In this document: in pieces, positions 9,423-18,314 of the stretch
Layout: each line of letters starts with the position of its first letter
How positions within the stretch are numbered: the first letter of the stretch is position 1
From: Bordetella genomosp. 8
Lineage (GTDB): Bacteria > Pseudomonadota > Gammaproteobacteria > Burkholderiales > Burkholderiaceae_B
Assembly (NCBI RefSeq): GCF_002119685.1
Contig: NZ_CP021108.1
Span: 3,162,001 to 3,226,000 of the forward strand
Direction of reading: 5' to 3'
DNA length: 64,000 nt
The notes under the pieces: model-generated
Told to the model about the DNA's origin: nothing
What the model saw: the letters and a program-made list of their open reading frames with translations, nothing else
The model's database searches: none
Position numbers and translations under genes: made by a program

Positions 9423-9438
9423 GCCACGCCGGCGTGGC
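9423..9438. promoter_or_regulatory. Perfect 16-bp palindrome in divergent spacer
   Basis: Positions 9423-9438 read GCCACGCC-GGCGTGGC, a perfect palindrome 30 bp upstream of the PfpI-like start. It could be an operator for the PfpI-like or the divergent Bug gene. Such a GC-rich palindrome can also arise by chance in this genome. Confidence 0.3.
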
Positions 9439-9589
9439 CGGCGATGCGTCGTCTCCAGCAAACCCGGTGCCGGCGGCCGCAGCTGACGGCTGGCTGAAGC
9501 GCCGTCTCCATAATCCAGGCACAATCGCGATCGTACGGGCCGACGATCAAGACCGCCCGATGCATCGACAATCAAAACGGAGATATCCC

Positions 9590-10582
9590 ATGAAGACATA
9601 TGCAACGCGCGTCCTCGCGTCAGCGGGACTCGTGGCGACGCTGCTCATCCCGGGCGTGCCGGCCATGGCGCAAGCCGGCGGCGACTATCCCAGCAAGCCC
9701 GTCACCATCGTCATTCCCTATGCCCCCGGCGGCTTCGCGGATACGCGCATGCGGCTCATCGCCGCCAAGCTGGAACCGCGGCTCAAGCAGACGGTGATCG
9801 TGGAAAACCGGGCAGGCGCCGGCGGCGTGGTGGGCACGGCCTTCATCGCGCGGGCCAATCCCGACGGCTACACCATAGGCGCCGGCAACCTGGCGCCGCT
9901 GTCGGTCAATCCCACCTTGATGCAGAGCATCCCCTACGATCCCGTCAAGGATCTGGCGCCCGTCATCCTGATCGAAAACAGCCCGCTGGTGCTCAGCGTC
10001 AACAACACCGTCAAGGCCAGGAACCTGCAGGAGCTGATCGCGCTGGCCAAGGCCGAGCCGGGCAAGCTGACCTTCGGCTCTTCCGGCGTCGGCGGCGCCC
10101 ACCATCTGTCCGGCGAGATGTTCGCCGAACAGGCGCACATCGAGATCACCCATGTGCCCTACAAGGGCGGCAACCTGGCGTCCACGGACCTGATGGGCGG
10201 GCACATCACCATGATGTTCGAAATGGGCTACGCCGCCCTGCCCGCCATCCAGGGCAACAAAGTGCGCCCCATCGCGGTCACCGCGGCCAAGCGCCTGGCG
10301 GTGCTGCCGGACGTGCCGACCATGGCGGAAGCCGGGCTACCGGGCTATGAATCCTACAACTGGCAAGGCATCGTGGCGCCGGCGGGTACGCCGCGGCCCA
10401 TCATCGACCGCCTGAACCAGGAGCTGAACGCGGTGCTGAAGGATCCGGAGGTCGCCAAGTCCATCGTCGATACCGGCAGCCAGGCGGCGGGCGGCACGCC
10501 GGAAGAATTCGCGGCCTTCATCAAATCCGAAACCGCCAAATGGGCGCAGGTGATCAAGGAAGCCAAGATCGCGCCGCAATAA
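9590..10582 (+). CDS. Bug/TctC-type extracytoplasmic solute receptor (1 of 9)
   Basis: A 330-residue periplasmic receptor of the tripartite tricarboxylate transporter (Bug) family. A signal peptide covers residues 1-28 (cleavage near AMAQA). The ligand loops are VTIVIPYAPGGFADTRMR and GAGGVVGTAFIARANPDGYTIG. The family mid-block THVPYKGG follows. The ATG at 9590 has GGAG 9 nt upstream; the upstream extension of the frame is not homologous to anything in the family. No TctA or TctB gene is nearby, so ligand and partner are unknown. It is flanked by the PfpI-like gene (divergent) and a monooxygenase (convergent). Confidence 0.94.
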   Translation: MKTYATRVLASAGLVATLLIPGVPAMAQAGGDYPSKPVTIVIPYAPGGFADTRMRLIAAKLEPRLKQTVIVENRAGAGGVVGTAFIARANPDGYTIGAGNLAPLSVNPTLMQSIPYDPVKDLAPVILIENSPLVLSVNNTVKARNLQELIALAKAEPGKLTFGSSGVGGAHHLSGEMFAEQAHIEITHVPYKGGNLASTDLMGGHITMMFEMGYAALPAIQGNKVRPIAVTAAKRLAVLPDVPTMAEAGLPGYESYNWQGIVAPAGTPRPIIDRLNQELNAVLKDPEVAKSIVDTGSQAAGGTPEEFAAFIKSETAKWAQVIKEAKIAPQ

Positions 10583-10595
10583 GGGGCGCCGCGGT

Positions 10596-10626
10596 CGCGG
10601 CCGGCACCGCATGGCAGCCGGCCGCG
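10596..10626. terminator. Hairpin between convergent Bug and monooxygenase genes
   Basis: An inverted repeat CGCGGCCGGC / GCCGGCCGCG (10 bp stem, 11 nt loop) lies in the 94-bp space between two convergent genes. Position fits a bidirectional terminator. There is no clear T-tract, which is common in very GC-rich genomes, so this is moderate evidence only. Confidence 0.45.
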
Positions 10627-10676
10627 GGCCGGCCTTCCCGCCTGCCCGCTTTCACCCACGGCCCTGGACTTCCTGC

Positions 10677-11927
10677 TCAGGTCTTGTCGTAGGCCAGGTA
10701 ATCCATATGGATACCGATGTGGTCCGCGATGTACTTGGCGTCATGCCAGACGCCCCAGATGAATGACGACGACCGGTTCGTCTGGTTGGGCAGCCCCAGG
10801 AAGTAGATGCCTTTTTCCATGGAAATGCCGCGCTTGTGGATGGGGTAGCCCTTCTCGTCGAAGGTGTCGATCTCCATCCACGAGTAGTCCATCTTGAACC
10901 CCGTCGCCCAGACGATGCTCCGGATGCCCGCTTGCGCCAGGTTCAGCGCCAGGATGGGGTGGGTCAGGCATTCCGGGTCATCCAGCAGCTTCCAGGCTTC
11001 CGGCTCCGGCGGCAAGTCCAGGCCGTTCTGCTCGATATAGGCGTCGGCCTCGCGCAGCACCTCGAAATAGTCCGCGTCGCCTTGCGCGACGTTGGCCGCC
11101 AGGCCTTCCTCGAAGGTCAGAGTGCCGTTCTCGTAGCCCTTGGTGATGCCCACCAGGGTGATGCCGGCGTGCGCCAGGCGGCGGAAGTCCACCGTCTTGC
11201 CGCCTTCGTAGCCGCTGACGGCGAAGGCCACGTGCTCGCGCTTGGGCTTCTTCTTGACCTCGTCCCACATGCCCAGGGCGCCCAGCCACCAGCAGTAATC
11301 GCGCTGGCGATACGAGCGCGGCGGCCGGTAGTGCTCGCCCACCGACAGGTAGACGGTGCGGCCGGCCTGGCGCAATTCCTCGGCGATCTGCGAGCCGGAC
11401 GCGCCCGCGCCCACCACCAGCACGGCCCCTTCGGCGAGTTGGCCGGGATTCTTGTAGGCCGACGAATGCAGCTGCTGGATGCCGGCGCTGTCCGGCACGA
11501 TCCTGGGATAGCTGGGAATCTGGAAGGCGCCCGTCGCCGCCACCACGTGGCGGGCGTCGATCACGCCGGCGGAAGTCGTCACGGTGAAACCGGGCCGCTT
11601 CTCGTTGCGCGTGACCTTCAGCACCTCCACGCCGGTGCGGACCGGCGCCTCTATCATCCGGGCGTAGTCCTCGAAGTACTGCGCCATGCGTTCCTTGGGC
11701 GGGAAGACGTCGGCCGCGACGTCGCCGAACTTCAGGCCCGGGAAGCGGTCGTGCCAGGCCGGGCCATTGGCCACCAGCGAGTCCCAGCGTTCGGAACGCC
11801 ACCGCTCGGCGATACGCTTGCGTTCCAGCACGATGTGCGGAATACCCATCCTGCCCAGGTGCTCGCTCATCGCGATGCCGGCCTGACCGGCGCCGATCAC
11901 CAGCGTATTGGTTTTTTCGACTGACAT
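10677..11927 (-). CDS. Flavin-containing monooxygenase (FAD/NADPH, YUC/FMO-like)
   Basis: 416 residues with two Rossmann dinucleotide sites: TLVIGAGQAG near residue 9 for FAD and VLVVGAGASGSQIAEEL near 165 for NADPH. An ATGAF segment lies between the sites and a WATGFKMDYSWM segment near the C-terminus. These patterns fit class B flavoprotein monooxygenases (Baeyer-Villiger or N-/S-oxygenating). No signal peptide, so cytoplasmic. The ATG at 11927 follows AAGGA; an ATG five codons upstream lacks a ribosome site. Divergent from the ABC ATPase operon, so it may act on the imported compound. Substrate unknown. Confidence 0.88.
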   Translation of the reverse strand: MSVEKTNTLVIGAGQAGIAMSEHLGRMGIPHIVLERKRIAERWRSERWDSLVANGPAWHDRFPGLKFGDVAADVFPPKERMAQYFEDYARMIEAPVRTGVEVLKVTRNEKRPGFTVTTSAGVIDARHVVAATGAFQIPSYPRIVPDSAGIQQLHSSAYKNPGQLAEGAVLVVGAGASGSQIAEELRQAGRTVYLSVGEHYRPPRSYRQRDYCWWLGALGMWDEVKKKPKREHVAFAVSGYEGGKTVDFRRLAHAGITLVGITKGYENGTLTFEEGLAANVAQGDADYFEVLREADAYIEQNGLDLPPEPEAWKLLDDPECLTHPILALNLAQAGIRSIVWATGFKMDYSWMEIDTFDEKGYPIHKRGISMEKGIYFLGLPNQTNRSSSFIWGVWHDAKYIADHIGIHMDYLAYDKT

Positions 11928-12015
11928 TTGGAGTTCCTTCACTCACTCATGGATGGGACGCAGTGTGAGCCAGATCCCCGGGCTTGATAACTTCGATTTT
12001 CGGACGCCGGACTTA

Positions 12016-12061
12016 GGAAAAAGCAAATGGCAGGGGCGCGCGCCCCGCTTTCGTTTTTTCC
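12016..12061. promoter_or_regulatory. Extended inverted repeat between monooxygenase and ABC operon
   Basis: The 221-bp divergent spacer (11928-12148) holds a perfect 14-bp palindrome GGGGCGCGCGCCCC (12033-12046). It is flanked by imperfect arms GGAAAAA (12016-12022) and TTTTTTCC (12054-12061), so the whole 46-bp block can fold on itself or bind a dimer symmetrically. Its place between divergent promoters favours a control site over a terminator. Confidence 0.4.
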
Positions 12062-12148
12062 GATGAACGGCCTCAGCATCCACAAAGGGCCGCCGTCCGG
12101 CGGTTCCCGTATTCTTTCCCCATCCATCGTGTCTAAATTGCCCCCGCC

Positions 12149-13270
12149 ATGCAGAACAGCCCCTCTCTTCCGGATCCCTCTTGCGCGGTCAGTCTGGAAG
12201 GAGTGGTAAAGAAATACCGCGAACAGACTGTGCTGCACGACGTGTCGATCAAGATCCGGCGCGGCGAATTCCTGACCCTGCTCGGCCCATCCGGCTGCGG
12301 CAAGACCACCTTGCTGAACCTGATCGCCGGCTTCGCCGACGCCGACAACGGCGAGATCTTCATCGACGGCCAACTGGTCACCGACCTGCCGCCCTACCAG
12401 CGCGAGATCGGCATCGTCTTCCAAAACTACGCCCTGTTCCCGCATATGACGGTCGAGCGCAACGTCGGCTACGGCTTGCGCATGCGGCGCGTGCCGTCCA
12501 AGGAAATCGCCGAGCGCGTCAAGGAAGTCATGGCCCTGGTCAAGCTGGACGGGCTGGGCGAACGCAAGCCGCGCGAACTGTCCGGCGGCCAGCAGCAGCG
12601 CGTCGCGCTGGCGCGCGCCCTGGTGATCCGGCCCAAGGTCCTGCTGCTGGACGAACCGTTCTCGGCCCTGGACAAAAGCCTGCGCGGCGCCATGCAGGTT
12701 GAAATCCGCGACATACAGCGCCGGCTGGGCGTGACCACCGTATTCGTCACGCACGACCAGGGCGAAGCCCTGAGCATGTCCGACCGCATCGCCGTCATGT
12801 CGGCCGGCGTCATCCGCCAGATCGCCAGCCCGGGCGAGCTCTACCGCGATCCGCAGGACCCCTTCGTGGCATCCTTCCTGGGCGACGTCAATATCCTGCC
12901 CGCCCATTACCACGGCGCGGATTCCGACGGCATCCACCTGCGCCTGGGCGCCGGCCTGATCCGCGTGCCGCGCGAACGCCTGGTCGGCGGCTCGCACGAA
13001 GGGCGCCGCCTGGACGTCTACGTGCGTCCCGAGCAGATCACCCTGGAAAGCCTGCACGGCAATTCGGTGCTGAGCGGCACCGTCGTCAATCACGTCTTCC
13101 AGGGCGACCACATCGACTCCTACATCGACGTCGATATCCCCGTGGCCGGACGCCAGCGCGTCATGGTGCGCAGCGCCGGACTCGATGCCATGCAGCGGTG
13201 GCCGGTCGGCGCGGTGGCGGGACTGGTGCTGCCCCATGAAGGAATCAGCGTCTTCAATGCCTCCGCCTGA
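12149..13270 (+). CDS. ABC importer ATP-binding protein, spermidine/putrescine (PotA) type
   Basis: 373 residues. Walker A is GPSGCGKTT (46-54), Q-loop FQNYALFPHMTV, signature LSGGQQQRVALARAL, Walker B VLLLDEPFSALD, and H-loop VFVTHDQ. A C-terminal TOBE domain (YVRPEQITL) is typical of PotA, FbpC and UgpC importers. The permeases and binding protein that complete such a system are not beside it. They lie at 16500-19340 on the other strand, with four enzyme genes in between, so the two transcription units converge. It heads a plus-strand operon with the quinone oxidoreductase 4 bp downstream. Confidence 0.93.
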   Translation: MQNSPSLPDPSCAVSLEGVVKKYREQTVLHDVSIKIRRGEFLTLLGPSGCGKTTLLNLIAGFADADNGEIFIDGQLVTDLPPYQREIGIVFQNYALFPHMTVERNVGYGLRMRRVPSKEIAERVKEVMALVKLDGLGERKPRELSGGQQQRVALARALVIRPKVLLLDEPFSALDKSLRGAMQVEIRDIQRRLGVTTVFVTHDQGEALSMSDRIAVMSAGVIRQIASPGELYRDPQDPFVASFLGDVNILPAHYHGADSDGIHLRLGAGLIRVPRERLVGGSHEGRRLDVYVRPEQITLESLHGNSVLSGTVVNHVFQGDHIDSYIDVDIPVAGRQRVMVRSAGLDAMQRWPVGAVAGLVLPHEGISVFNASA

Positions 13271-13274
13271 ACCC

Positions 13275-14273
13275 ATGACCGATATTCCCCGCACCATGCA
13301 GGCCGTCATCGCCACCCAGCCGGGCGACGCCGGCGTACTCGCCCTGGCCGAACGTCCCGTGCCCGCCCCCGGTCCCGGCGAAGTCCTGCTGCGCGTACGC
13401 GCGGCCGGCGTCAACCGGCCCGACATCATGCAGCGCCAGGGCCTGTCCCGGCCGGCGGAAGGCGTCACCGATGTCCTGGGCCTGGAAGCCTGCGGCGAAG
13501 TCGCCGCGTGCGGACCCGGCGTGCCTTCCACGCTGCAAGGCCGGCGGCTGATGAGCCTGCTGCCGGGCGGCGGCTACGCGCCCTGGTGCGTGGCCCGCGT
13601 CGACCACTCGCTGCCCGTGCCGGACGACCTGGACGATCTCGCGGCCGGCGCGCTGCCGGAAGGCCTGTTCACCGTCTGGCACAACCTGTTCGAGCTGGGC
13701 CGGCTGCGCATGGGCGAAACCGTGCTGGTGCACGGCGCCGCCGGCGGCATCGGCACGCTGGCCATACGCATGGCCCACGCCGCCGGCGCGCGCGTCATCG
13801 CCACCGCCGGCCGGGCCGAACGCCTGCCGGCGCTGCGCGAACTGGGCGCGGCCCACGCCATCTGCTACCGTGACACCGATTTCGTCGCCGCCTGCCAGGA
13901 TCACACGCGGGGACGCGGCGTGGACGTCGTGCTCGACATGGTCGGCGGCGACTACGTCCGCCGCAACCTGCAGGCGCTGGGCTTCGGCGGGCGCCATATC
14001 AGCCTGTCCTTCCTGCAAGGATCGTCGGTGGACGTCGAATTGCTGACCTTGATGCAGAAACAGCTCAGCCTGCACTCGTCCACCCTGCGTCCGCAGACGG
14101 CGGCCGAAAAAACCCGCATGGCGATCGAGATCGTGCGCCACGTCCTGCCCCTGGTCGAAGACGGCCGGGTGCGTCCCAAACTGCACGCCAGCCTGCCCTT
14201 GGCCCGGGCCGCCGATGCCCATCGACTGCTGGAAAGCGGCGAGGTCTTCGGCAAACTCGTGCTGGTGCCCTGA
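13275..14273 (+). CDS. Zinc-independent quinone oxidoreductase-like MDR protein
   Basis: 332 residues of the medium-chain dehydrogenase/reductase superfamily, quinone oxidoreductase group. The N-terminal GroES-like domain has RVRAAGVNRPDIMQRQG, typical of NADPH:quinone reductases. The Rossmann block is VLVHGAAGGIGTLAIRMAHAAGARVIATAG, without the Cys/His set for catalytic zinc. The ATG at 13275 starts 4 bp after the ABC ATPase stop. The gene overlaps by one base a possible early start of the GST gene. Likely role: NADPH-dependent reduction of a quinone or enone, possibly derived from the imported compound. Confidence 0.9.
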   Translation: MTDIPRTMQAVIATQPGDAGVLALAERPVPAPGPGEVLLRVRAAGVNRPDIMQRQGLSRPAEGVTDVLGLEACGEVAACGPGVPSTLQGRRLMSLLPGGGYAPWCVARVDHSLPVPDDLDDLAAGALPEGLFTVWHNLFELGRLRMGETVLVHGAAGGIGTLAIRMAHAAGARVIATAGRAERLPALRELGAAHAICYRDTDFVAACQDHTRGRGVDVVLDMVGGDYVRRNLQALGFGGRHISLSFLQGSSVDVELLTLMQKQLSLHSSTLRPQTAAEKTRMAIEIVRHVLPLVEDGRVRPKLHASLPLARAADAHRLLESGEVFGKLVLVP

Positions 14274-14308
14274 TGGCCGCCGTGCCCGCTGCCCCGGAAC
14301 AACGCCCC

Positions 14309-14926
14309 ATGCAACTTTTCTACGCCCCCACCTCGCCCTACGTGCGCAAGGTCATGGCCTGCGCGCACCTGTGCGGGATCGTCGACCGCATCGCCCTGCT
14401 GGACAGCGCCGCCCATCCCATACGGCGCGACGCCCGCATCGCGGCCCACAATCCGCTGGCCAAGGTCCCCACCTTGATCCTGGCGGACGGCACCGCGCTC
14501 TACGACAGCCGCGTCATCTGCGAATACATCGCCGACCTGGCCGGCAACGATCACCTGTTCCCGCCGGCCGGCGCGCAACGCTGGCGTGCCCTGGCCTGGC
14601 AGGCGTTGGGCGACGGCCTGCTGGACGCGGCCCTCCTGGCCCGCTACGAAACCACCGCCCGGCCGCCCGAATGGCAATGGTCCGACTGGCGCGCGGCGCA
14701 GTTGAAAAAGGTCGAGGCGAGCCTGGACGAACTGGAACCGCAGGCCCCGTCCCTGGCCGTGCAACGGCCCACCATCGGTGAAATCACCCTGGGCTGCGCG
14801 CTGGGCTACCTGGACTTTCGCTTCGCGGAGCTGGACTGGCGCGCCGCCCATCCGCAAACCGCGCGCTGGTTCGACGCCATCGTGCAACTGCCCGCCATGC
14901 AGGCCACCACGCCGCGCGACGCCTGA
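14309..14926 (+). CDS. Glutathione S-transferase family protein
   Basis: About 205 residues. The N-terminal thioredoxin-like domain starts MQLFYAPTSPYVRKV, with a TSPYV loop placing Ser or Thr at the glutathione-activating position. LAKVPTLILADGTALYDSRVICEYI is the cis-Pro and glutathione gamma-glutamyl site. The rest is the all-helical domain. The start at 14309 matches the usual GST beginning and has CGGAA upstream; an ATG at 14273, overlapping the previous stop, would add 12 residues. A GST beside a quinone reductase suggests handling of electrophilic or quinone intermediates. Confidence 0.9.
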   Translation: MQLFYAPTSPYVRKVMACAHLCGIVDRIALLDSAAHPIRRDARIAAHNPLAKVPTLILADGTALYDSRVICEYIADLAGNDHLFPPAGAQRWRALAWQALGDGLLDAALLARYETTARPPEWQWSDWRAAQLKKVEASLDELEPQAPSLAVQRPTIGEITLGCALGYLDFRFAELDWRAAHPQTARWFDAIVQLPAMQATTPRDA

Positions 14927-14943
14927 CTACCGGAAACGCAACC

Positions 14944-15432
14944 ATGAACGCGACCGCCTCCGCCATTCCTTCCGCCGGCAACCTCACCAAGGTGTGGTTC
15001 CTGAACGGCCCCAACGCCAATCTCTATGGCCTGGACGCCAACAAGACCTACGGCTCCGAAAGCTTCCCCATGCTGCGCCAGCGCTGCGAAAACAAGGCCG
15101 CCGAACTCGGCATCGCCCTGAATTTCGTCCAGTCCAACCATGAAGGCCAGCTCATCGACTGGATCCAGGAAGCGCGCGGCGACGCCCAGGGCGTCATCAT
15201 CAATGCCGCGGGCCTGACCTACACGTCCATCCCCCTGCTCGATGCCCTGCTGTCCTTTCCCGGCCGCATCATCGAAGTCCACATGAGCAATATCTGGAAG
15301 CGCGAGCCCTTCCGCCACCACTCCTATATTTCGAAGGCCGCAGATGGCGTCATCGCCGGGCTGGGCGCCGAGGGCTATGAACTGGCCATCGAGGCCATGG
15401 CGCGCCTGATCCGCCGCCCCGCGCAAGCCTGA
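14944..15432 (+). CDS. Type II 3-dehydroquinate dehydratase-like protein (AroQ fold, altered active site)
   Basis: 162 residues, close to the usual length of type II dehydroquinases. Conserved blocks: NGPNANLYG (21-29), QSNHEGQLIDWI (63-74), NAAGLTYTS (87-95), EVHMSN with His113, and FRHHSYIS (123-130). Tyr36 of the flexible lid is present. However, the lid normally reads G-x-REP-x-x-YG; here it is GLDANKTYG, so the Arg essential in characterised enzymes aligns with Asp31. This argues against ordinary shikimate-pathway dehydratase activity and for a related reaction in this catabolic operon. GGAAAC precedes the ATG. Confidence 0.85.
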   Translation: MNATASAIPSAGNLTKVWFLNGPNANLYGLDANKTYGSESFPMLRQRCENKAAELGIALNFVQSNHEGQLIDWIQEARGDAQGVIINAAGLTYTSIPLLDALLSFPGRIIEVHMSNIWKREPFRHHSYISKAADGVIAGLGAEGYELAIEAMARLIRRPAQA

Positions 15433-15467
15433 ACCCACCCGCCTGGACCCAGACCGAGCACCGTCCT

Positions 15468-16427
15468 ATGACTGCCATCAACAATGGGGAATGCTCCGGC
15501 TCCCTGGTTTTCTACAGCGAGTTCGACAGCTTCGACGTCTGGAAGTCCGCGCTGCGGGCCCGGTTGCCCAGGCTGCGCGTCCTGCATGCCAGCGAAGTCA
15601 CCGATCCCGCCGACGTGCATTACGCCCTGGCCTGGAAGCCGCCGGAAGGCTTCTTCGACCGCATGTCCAGCCTGCGCCTCATCGTCAACCTGGGCGCTGG
15701 CGTCGATACCCTGGTCGGCCGCGGGGACCTGCCCGCGGGCATCCCCATCACCCGTATCACCGACCCCAACATGGGCCGCATGATGGCCGGCTACGTGCTG
15801 TTCGCCACCCTGCGCTACGCTCGCGACATCCCCTGGTTCGAACAGGCACAGCGGCGCGCCGAATGGGCTTACCGGCACCCGCGCTCGCCGGAGGAAATCC
15901 GCGTCGCCGTCCTCGGACTGGGCGAACTGGGCGCGTATGCCGCCCGCGAACTGCAACGCCAGGGCCTGACCGTGCTGGGCTGGTCGCGCAGCCCGCGCCA
16001 GATCGACGGCGTCCAGTGCTACTCGGGCATGGAAACCCTGGACGACGTGCTGTCCCAGGCTGAAATCCTGGTCGTCATGCTGCCGCTGACGCCGGAAACG
16101 CGCGGCCTGCTGACCCGCGAGCGCCTGCGCAAGCTGCCCCGCGGCGCATCGCTGATCAACGTCGCGCGCGGCGCCCTGGTCGACCAAGCGTCCCTGACCG
16201 AATTGCTGCAAAGCGGCCACCTGGCCGGCGCCACGCTGGACGTCTTCGAACGCGAACCCTTGCCCGCGGACGACCCGCTCTGGAAGATGGACAACGTGCT
16301 GATCACCCCGCACCTGGCGTCCGTCGCCATTCCCGCGTCGGCGGCCATGCAGATCGCCGAGAACATCGTGCGCGTCTCCAACGGCCAGGATCCGCTCAAC
16401 CGCATCGATCCCGCGCGCGGCTACTAG
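15468..16427 (+). CDS. D-2-hydroxyacid dehydrogenase, glyoxylate/hydroxypyruvate reductase A (GhrA) type
   Basis: 319 residues. NAD(P) Rossmann motif VLGLGELGAYAAREL near residue 147, then INVARGALVDQ with the catalytic Arg, DVFEREPLPADDPLW with the Glu, and LITPHLAS with the His. Length and lack of an ACT domain place it with GhrA-like reductases, which convert glyoxylate, hydroxypyruvate or similar 2-oxo acids. It is the last gene of the plus-strand operon headed by the ABC ATPase, 35 bp after the AroQ-like gene. Its product probably reduces a 2-oxo acid late in the pathway. Confidence 0.9.
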   Translation: MTAINNGECSGSLVFYSEFDSFDVWKSALRARLPRLRVLHASEVTDPADVHYALAWKPPEGFFDRMSSLRLIVNLGAGVDTLVGRGDLPAGIPITRITDPNMGRMMAGYVLFATLRYARDIPWFEQAQRRAEWAYRHPRSPEEIRVAVLGLGELGAYAARELQRQGLTVLGWSRSPRQIDGVQCYSGMETLDDVLSQAEILVVMLPLTPETRGLLTRERLRKLPRGASLINVARGALVDQASLTELLQSGHLAGATLDVFEREPLPADDPLWKMDNVLITPHLASVAIPASAAMQIAENIVRVSNGQDPLNRIDPARGY

Positions 16428-16482
16428 GCCTGGGCCTCGCGCGGCCGCCGATGGGTGTCCCCGCCGGCGCCGCGCCGCCGCT

Positions 16483-16509
16483 CAGCGCGGTTAGCGCGGT
16501 TAGCGCGGC
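16483..16509. repeat. Three 9-bp tandem repeats spanning a permease stop codon
   Basis: Three units of (C/T)AGCGCGG(T/C) occupy 16483-16509. The stop codon of the minus-strand permease (16500-16502) lies inside the second to third unit. The rest of the 72-bp convergent gap (16428-16499) is plain GC-rich sequence. Confidence 0.5.
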
Positions 16510-17321
16510 TCCTCGATGTTCAGCACCTTCCCCAATCCCAGGAAGCCATTCGCCACCGCCAGCACCGCCGCGGTCACGAAGATGTACACCACCGACAGCG
16601 CCGCCAGGGTCGGATCGGCGAATTCCCGCACATAGTTGTACATGGACACCGGCAAGGTCTGCGTGCTCTGGGTCGTCACGAACAGGGAAGCGGTGAACTC
16701 GCTGAACGACATGATGGCGGCGAACAGCCAGCCGCCGAACAGGCCCGGCGCCAGCAGGGGCACCGTGATCGTGAACAGCACCCGGACCGGCGACGCCCCC
16801 AGGCTGGCCGCGCTCTGCTCCAGGCGCGCATCCAGGTTCTCCATGGACACGTACACGCTGCGCAGCACGAAAGGCAGTACCAGCATGACGTGGCAAAGGA
16901 TCACCAGGCCATAGCCGCGGTCCAGGTTCAGCTGCGCGACCAGGATCAGCAGGCCCAGTCCCAGGGTGAAATGCGGGATCACCAGCGGCGACAGCAACAC
17001 CGCCTGCAGGGCATTCTTCCCGGGAAACTCCAGCCGCTTCACGGCGATCGCCAGCGCCGTCCCGATCACCAGCGCCAGCAGCGACGCCCAGAGCGTCACC
17101 ACCATGCTGGCCCGGAAGCCGTCCCGGAAATCCGGGTAGGTGAAAGCCCTTTCGAACCAGCGCAGGGACCAGTTCTGCGGGGGAAACGTCAGCAGCGCCT
17201 TGTCGTTGAAGGACGCCAGCGTCACCACCACCACCGGCAGCAGGATGAAGGCCAGGATAAGGACGATCAGCAGCGGCGCGCCCACGCGCATCCACATCGG
17301 CACGGTATTGCGTTTCTTCAT
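16500..17321 (-). CDS. ABC importer permease, PotC type
   Basis: 273 residues with six predicted membrane helices. An EAA-type cytoplasmic loop (AASLGASPVRVLFTITVPLLAPGLFGG) docks the ATPase. The N-terminus, with a short basic segment and a long first helix, matches the second permease of spermidine/putrescine-type importers. It follows the other permease gene by 1 bp, so translation is likely coupled. Its ATPase partner is probably the product of 12149-13270 on the opposite strand. Confidence 0.92.
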   Translation of the reverse strand: MKKRNTVPMWMRVGAPLLIVLILAFILLPVVVVTLASFNDKALLTFPPQNWSLRWFERAFTYPDFRDGFRASMVVTLWASLLALVIGTALAIAVKRLEFPGKNALQAVLLSPLVIPHFTLGLGLLILVAQLNLDRGYGLVILCHVMLVLPFVLRSVYVSMENLDARLEQSAASLGASPVRVLFTITVPLLAPGLFGGWLFAAIMSFSEFTASLFVTTQSTQTLPVSMYNYVREFADPTLAALSVVYIFVTAAVLAVANGFLGLGKVLNIEEPR

Positions 17322-17322
17322 G

Positions 17323-18177
17323 TCAATGCACCTGTATGGCCCTGAACCGCCGCGTCATCCGCCCCAGCAGCATCAGCGACACCACCGTCAGCGCCAGGCC
17401 CGACACGCTCAGGCTGGCGGCCAGGGGGAAATTCATCGACGAAAAGCCCAGCTGGTAGACCAGCGTCGAGACCGTCGGCACGCGGCCGCCGCCTATCATC
17501 TGCGGCGTCGCGAACGCGCTGAACGTCCAGGCGAACGACGTCGTCACGCTGGCCAGGATGCCCGGCATCGACAAGGGCAGCGTCACGGTCAGGAAAGTGC
17601 GCACCGGCCCGGCGCCCAGGCTCTGCGCGGCCTTCGCATAGTCCCGATCGATGTGCGAGATCGCCGTCGCCAGCATCAGCACCACCACCGGGATCGTCAC
17701 GTGCACCAGGGCCACCAGCACGCCCAGATGGCTGAACATCAGGTTCAGCGGCATATCGATCAGGCCGGCCTTGCGCAGCATCGTATTGATGAAGCCATTG
17801 CTCCCCAGGACGATGATCCACGAGTACGTGCGCACGATCTCGCCCAGGAACAGCGGTGTGATGGCCACGATCAGGATGAAGGACTTCAGCACCCGGTTGC
17901 GCACCCGCACCAGCGCGTACGCCAGGGGATAGGCCACCAGCAGGGAGCAGATCGTCGTTTCCACGCTCAGCAGCAGCGTGTTGGCGAACGCGTCCAGGTA
18001 GATCGGCTTGTTCAGCGTGGTGAAGTTGGCCAGCGTCAGGCCGCCCACGTCCATCGATCCCGGAATGAAGGTGCGCAAACTGAACTGGAACACCGTGATC
18101 AGCGCCGCCACGATGCACAGCGCGATGACACTCGCGGGGGAAACCAGCCATCCCCTTAGCCCGGAACGCTTGTCCAT
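17323..18177 (-). CDS. ABC importer permease, PotB type
   Basis: 284 residues with six membrane helices. The EAA loop is AAQSLGAGPVRTFLTVTLPLSMPGI. The order binding protein, PotB-like, PotC-like is standard for this importer class. A 137-bp gap (18178-18314) separates it from the binding-protein gene upstream; it contains no open frame I can support and no obvious promoter. Confidence 0.92.
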   Translation of the reverse strand: MDKRSGLRGWLVSPASVIALCIVAALITVFQFSLRTFIPGSMDVGGLTLANFTTLNKPIYLDAFANTLLLSVETTICSLLVAYPLAYALVRVRNRVLKSFILIVAITPLFLGEIVRTYSWIIVLGSNGFINTMLRKAGLIDMPLNLMFSHLGVLVALVHVTIPVVVLMLATAISHIDRDYAKAAQSLGAGPVRTFLTVTLPLSMPGILASVTTSFAWTFSAFATPQMIGGGRVPTVSTLVYQLGFSSMNFPLAASLSVSGLALTVVSLMLLGRMTRRFRAIQVH

Positions 18178-18314
18178 GTATCGATCTTTTCCGTCTACGT
18201 GTATTGCCCGAAGCCTGCCGCGCGGACCGCATGGGCGCCCGCGCGCGGCTCAAAAACGACCGCGCCGCGGCGGCAGACTGCCCGTCGCGACGCGGGGTGT
18301 GGCGCCGGCGGCGC

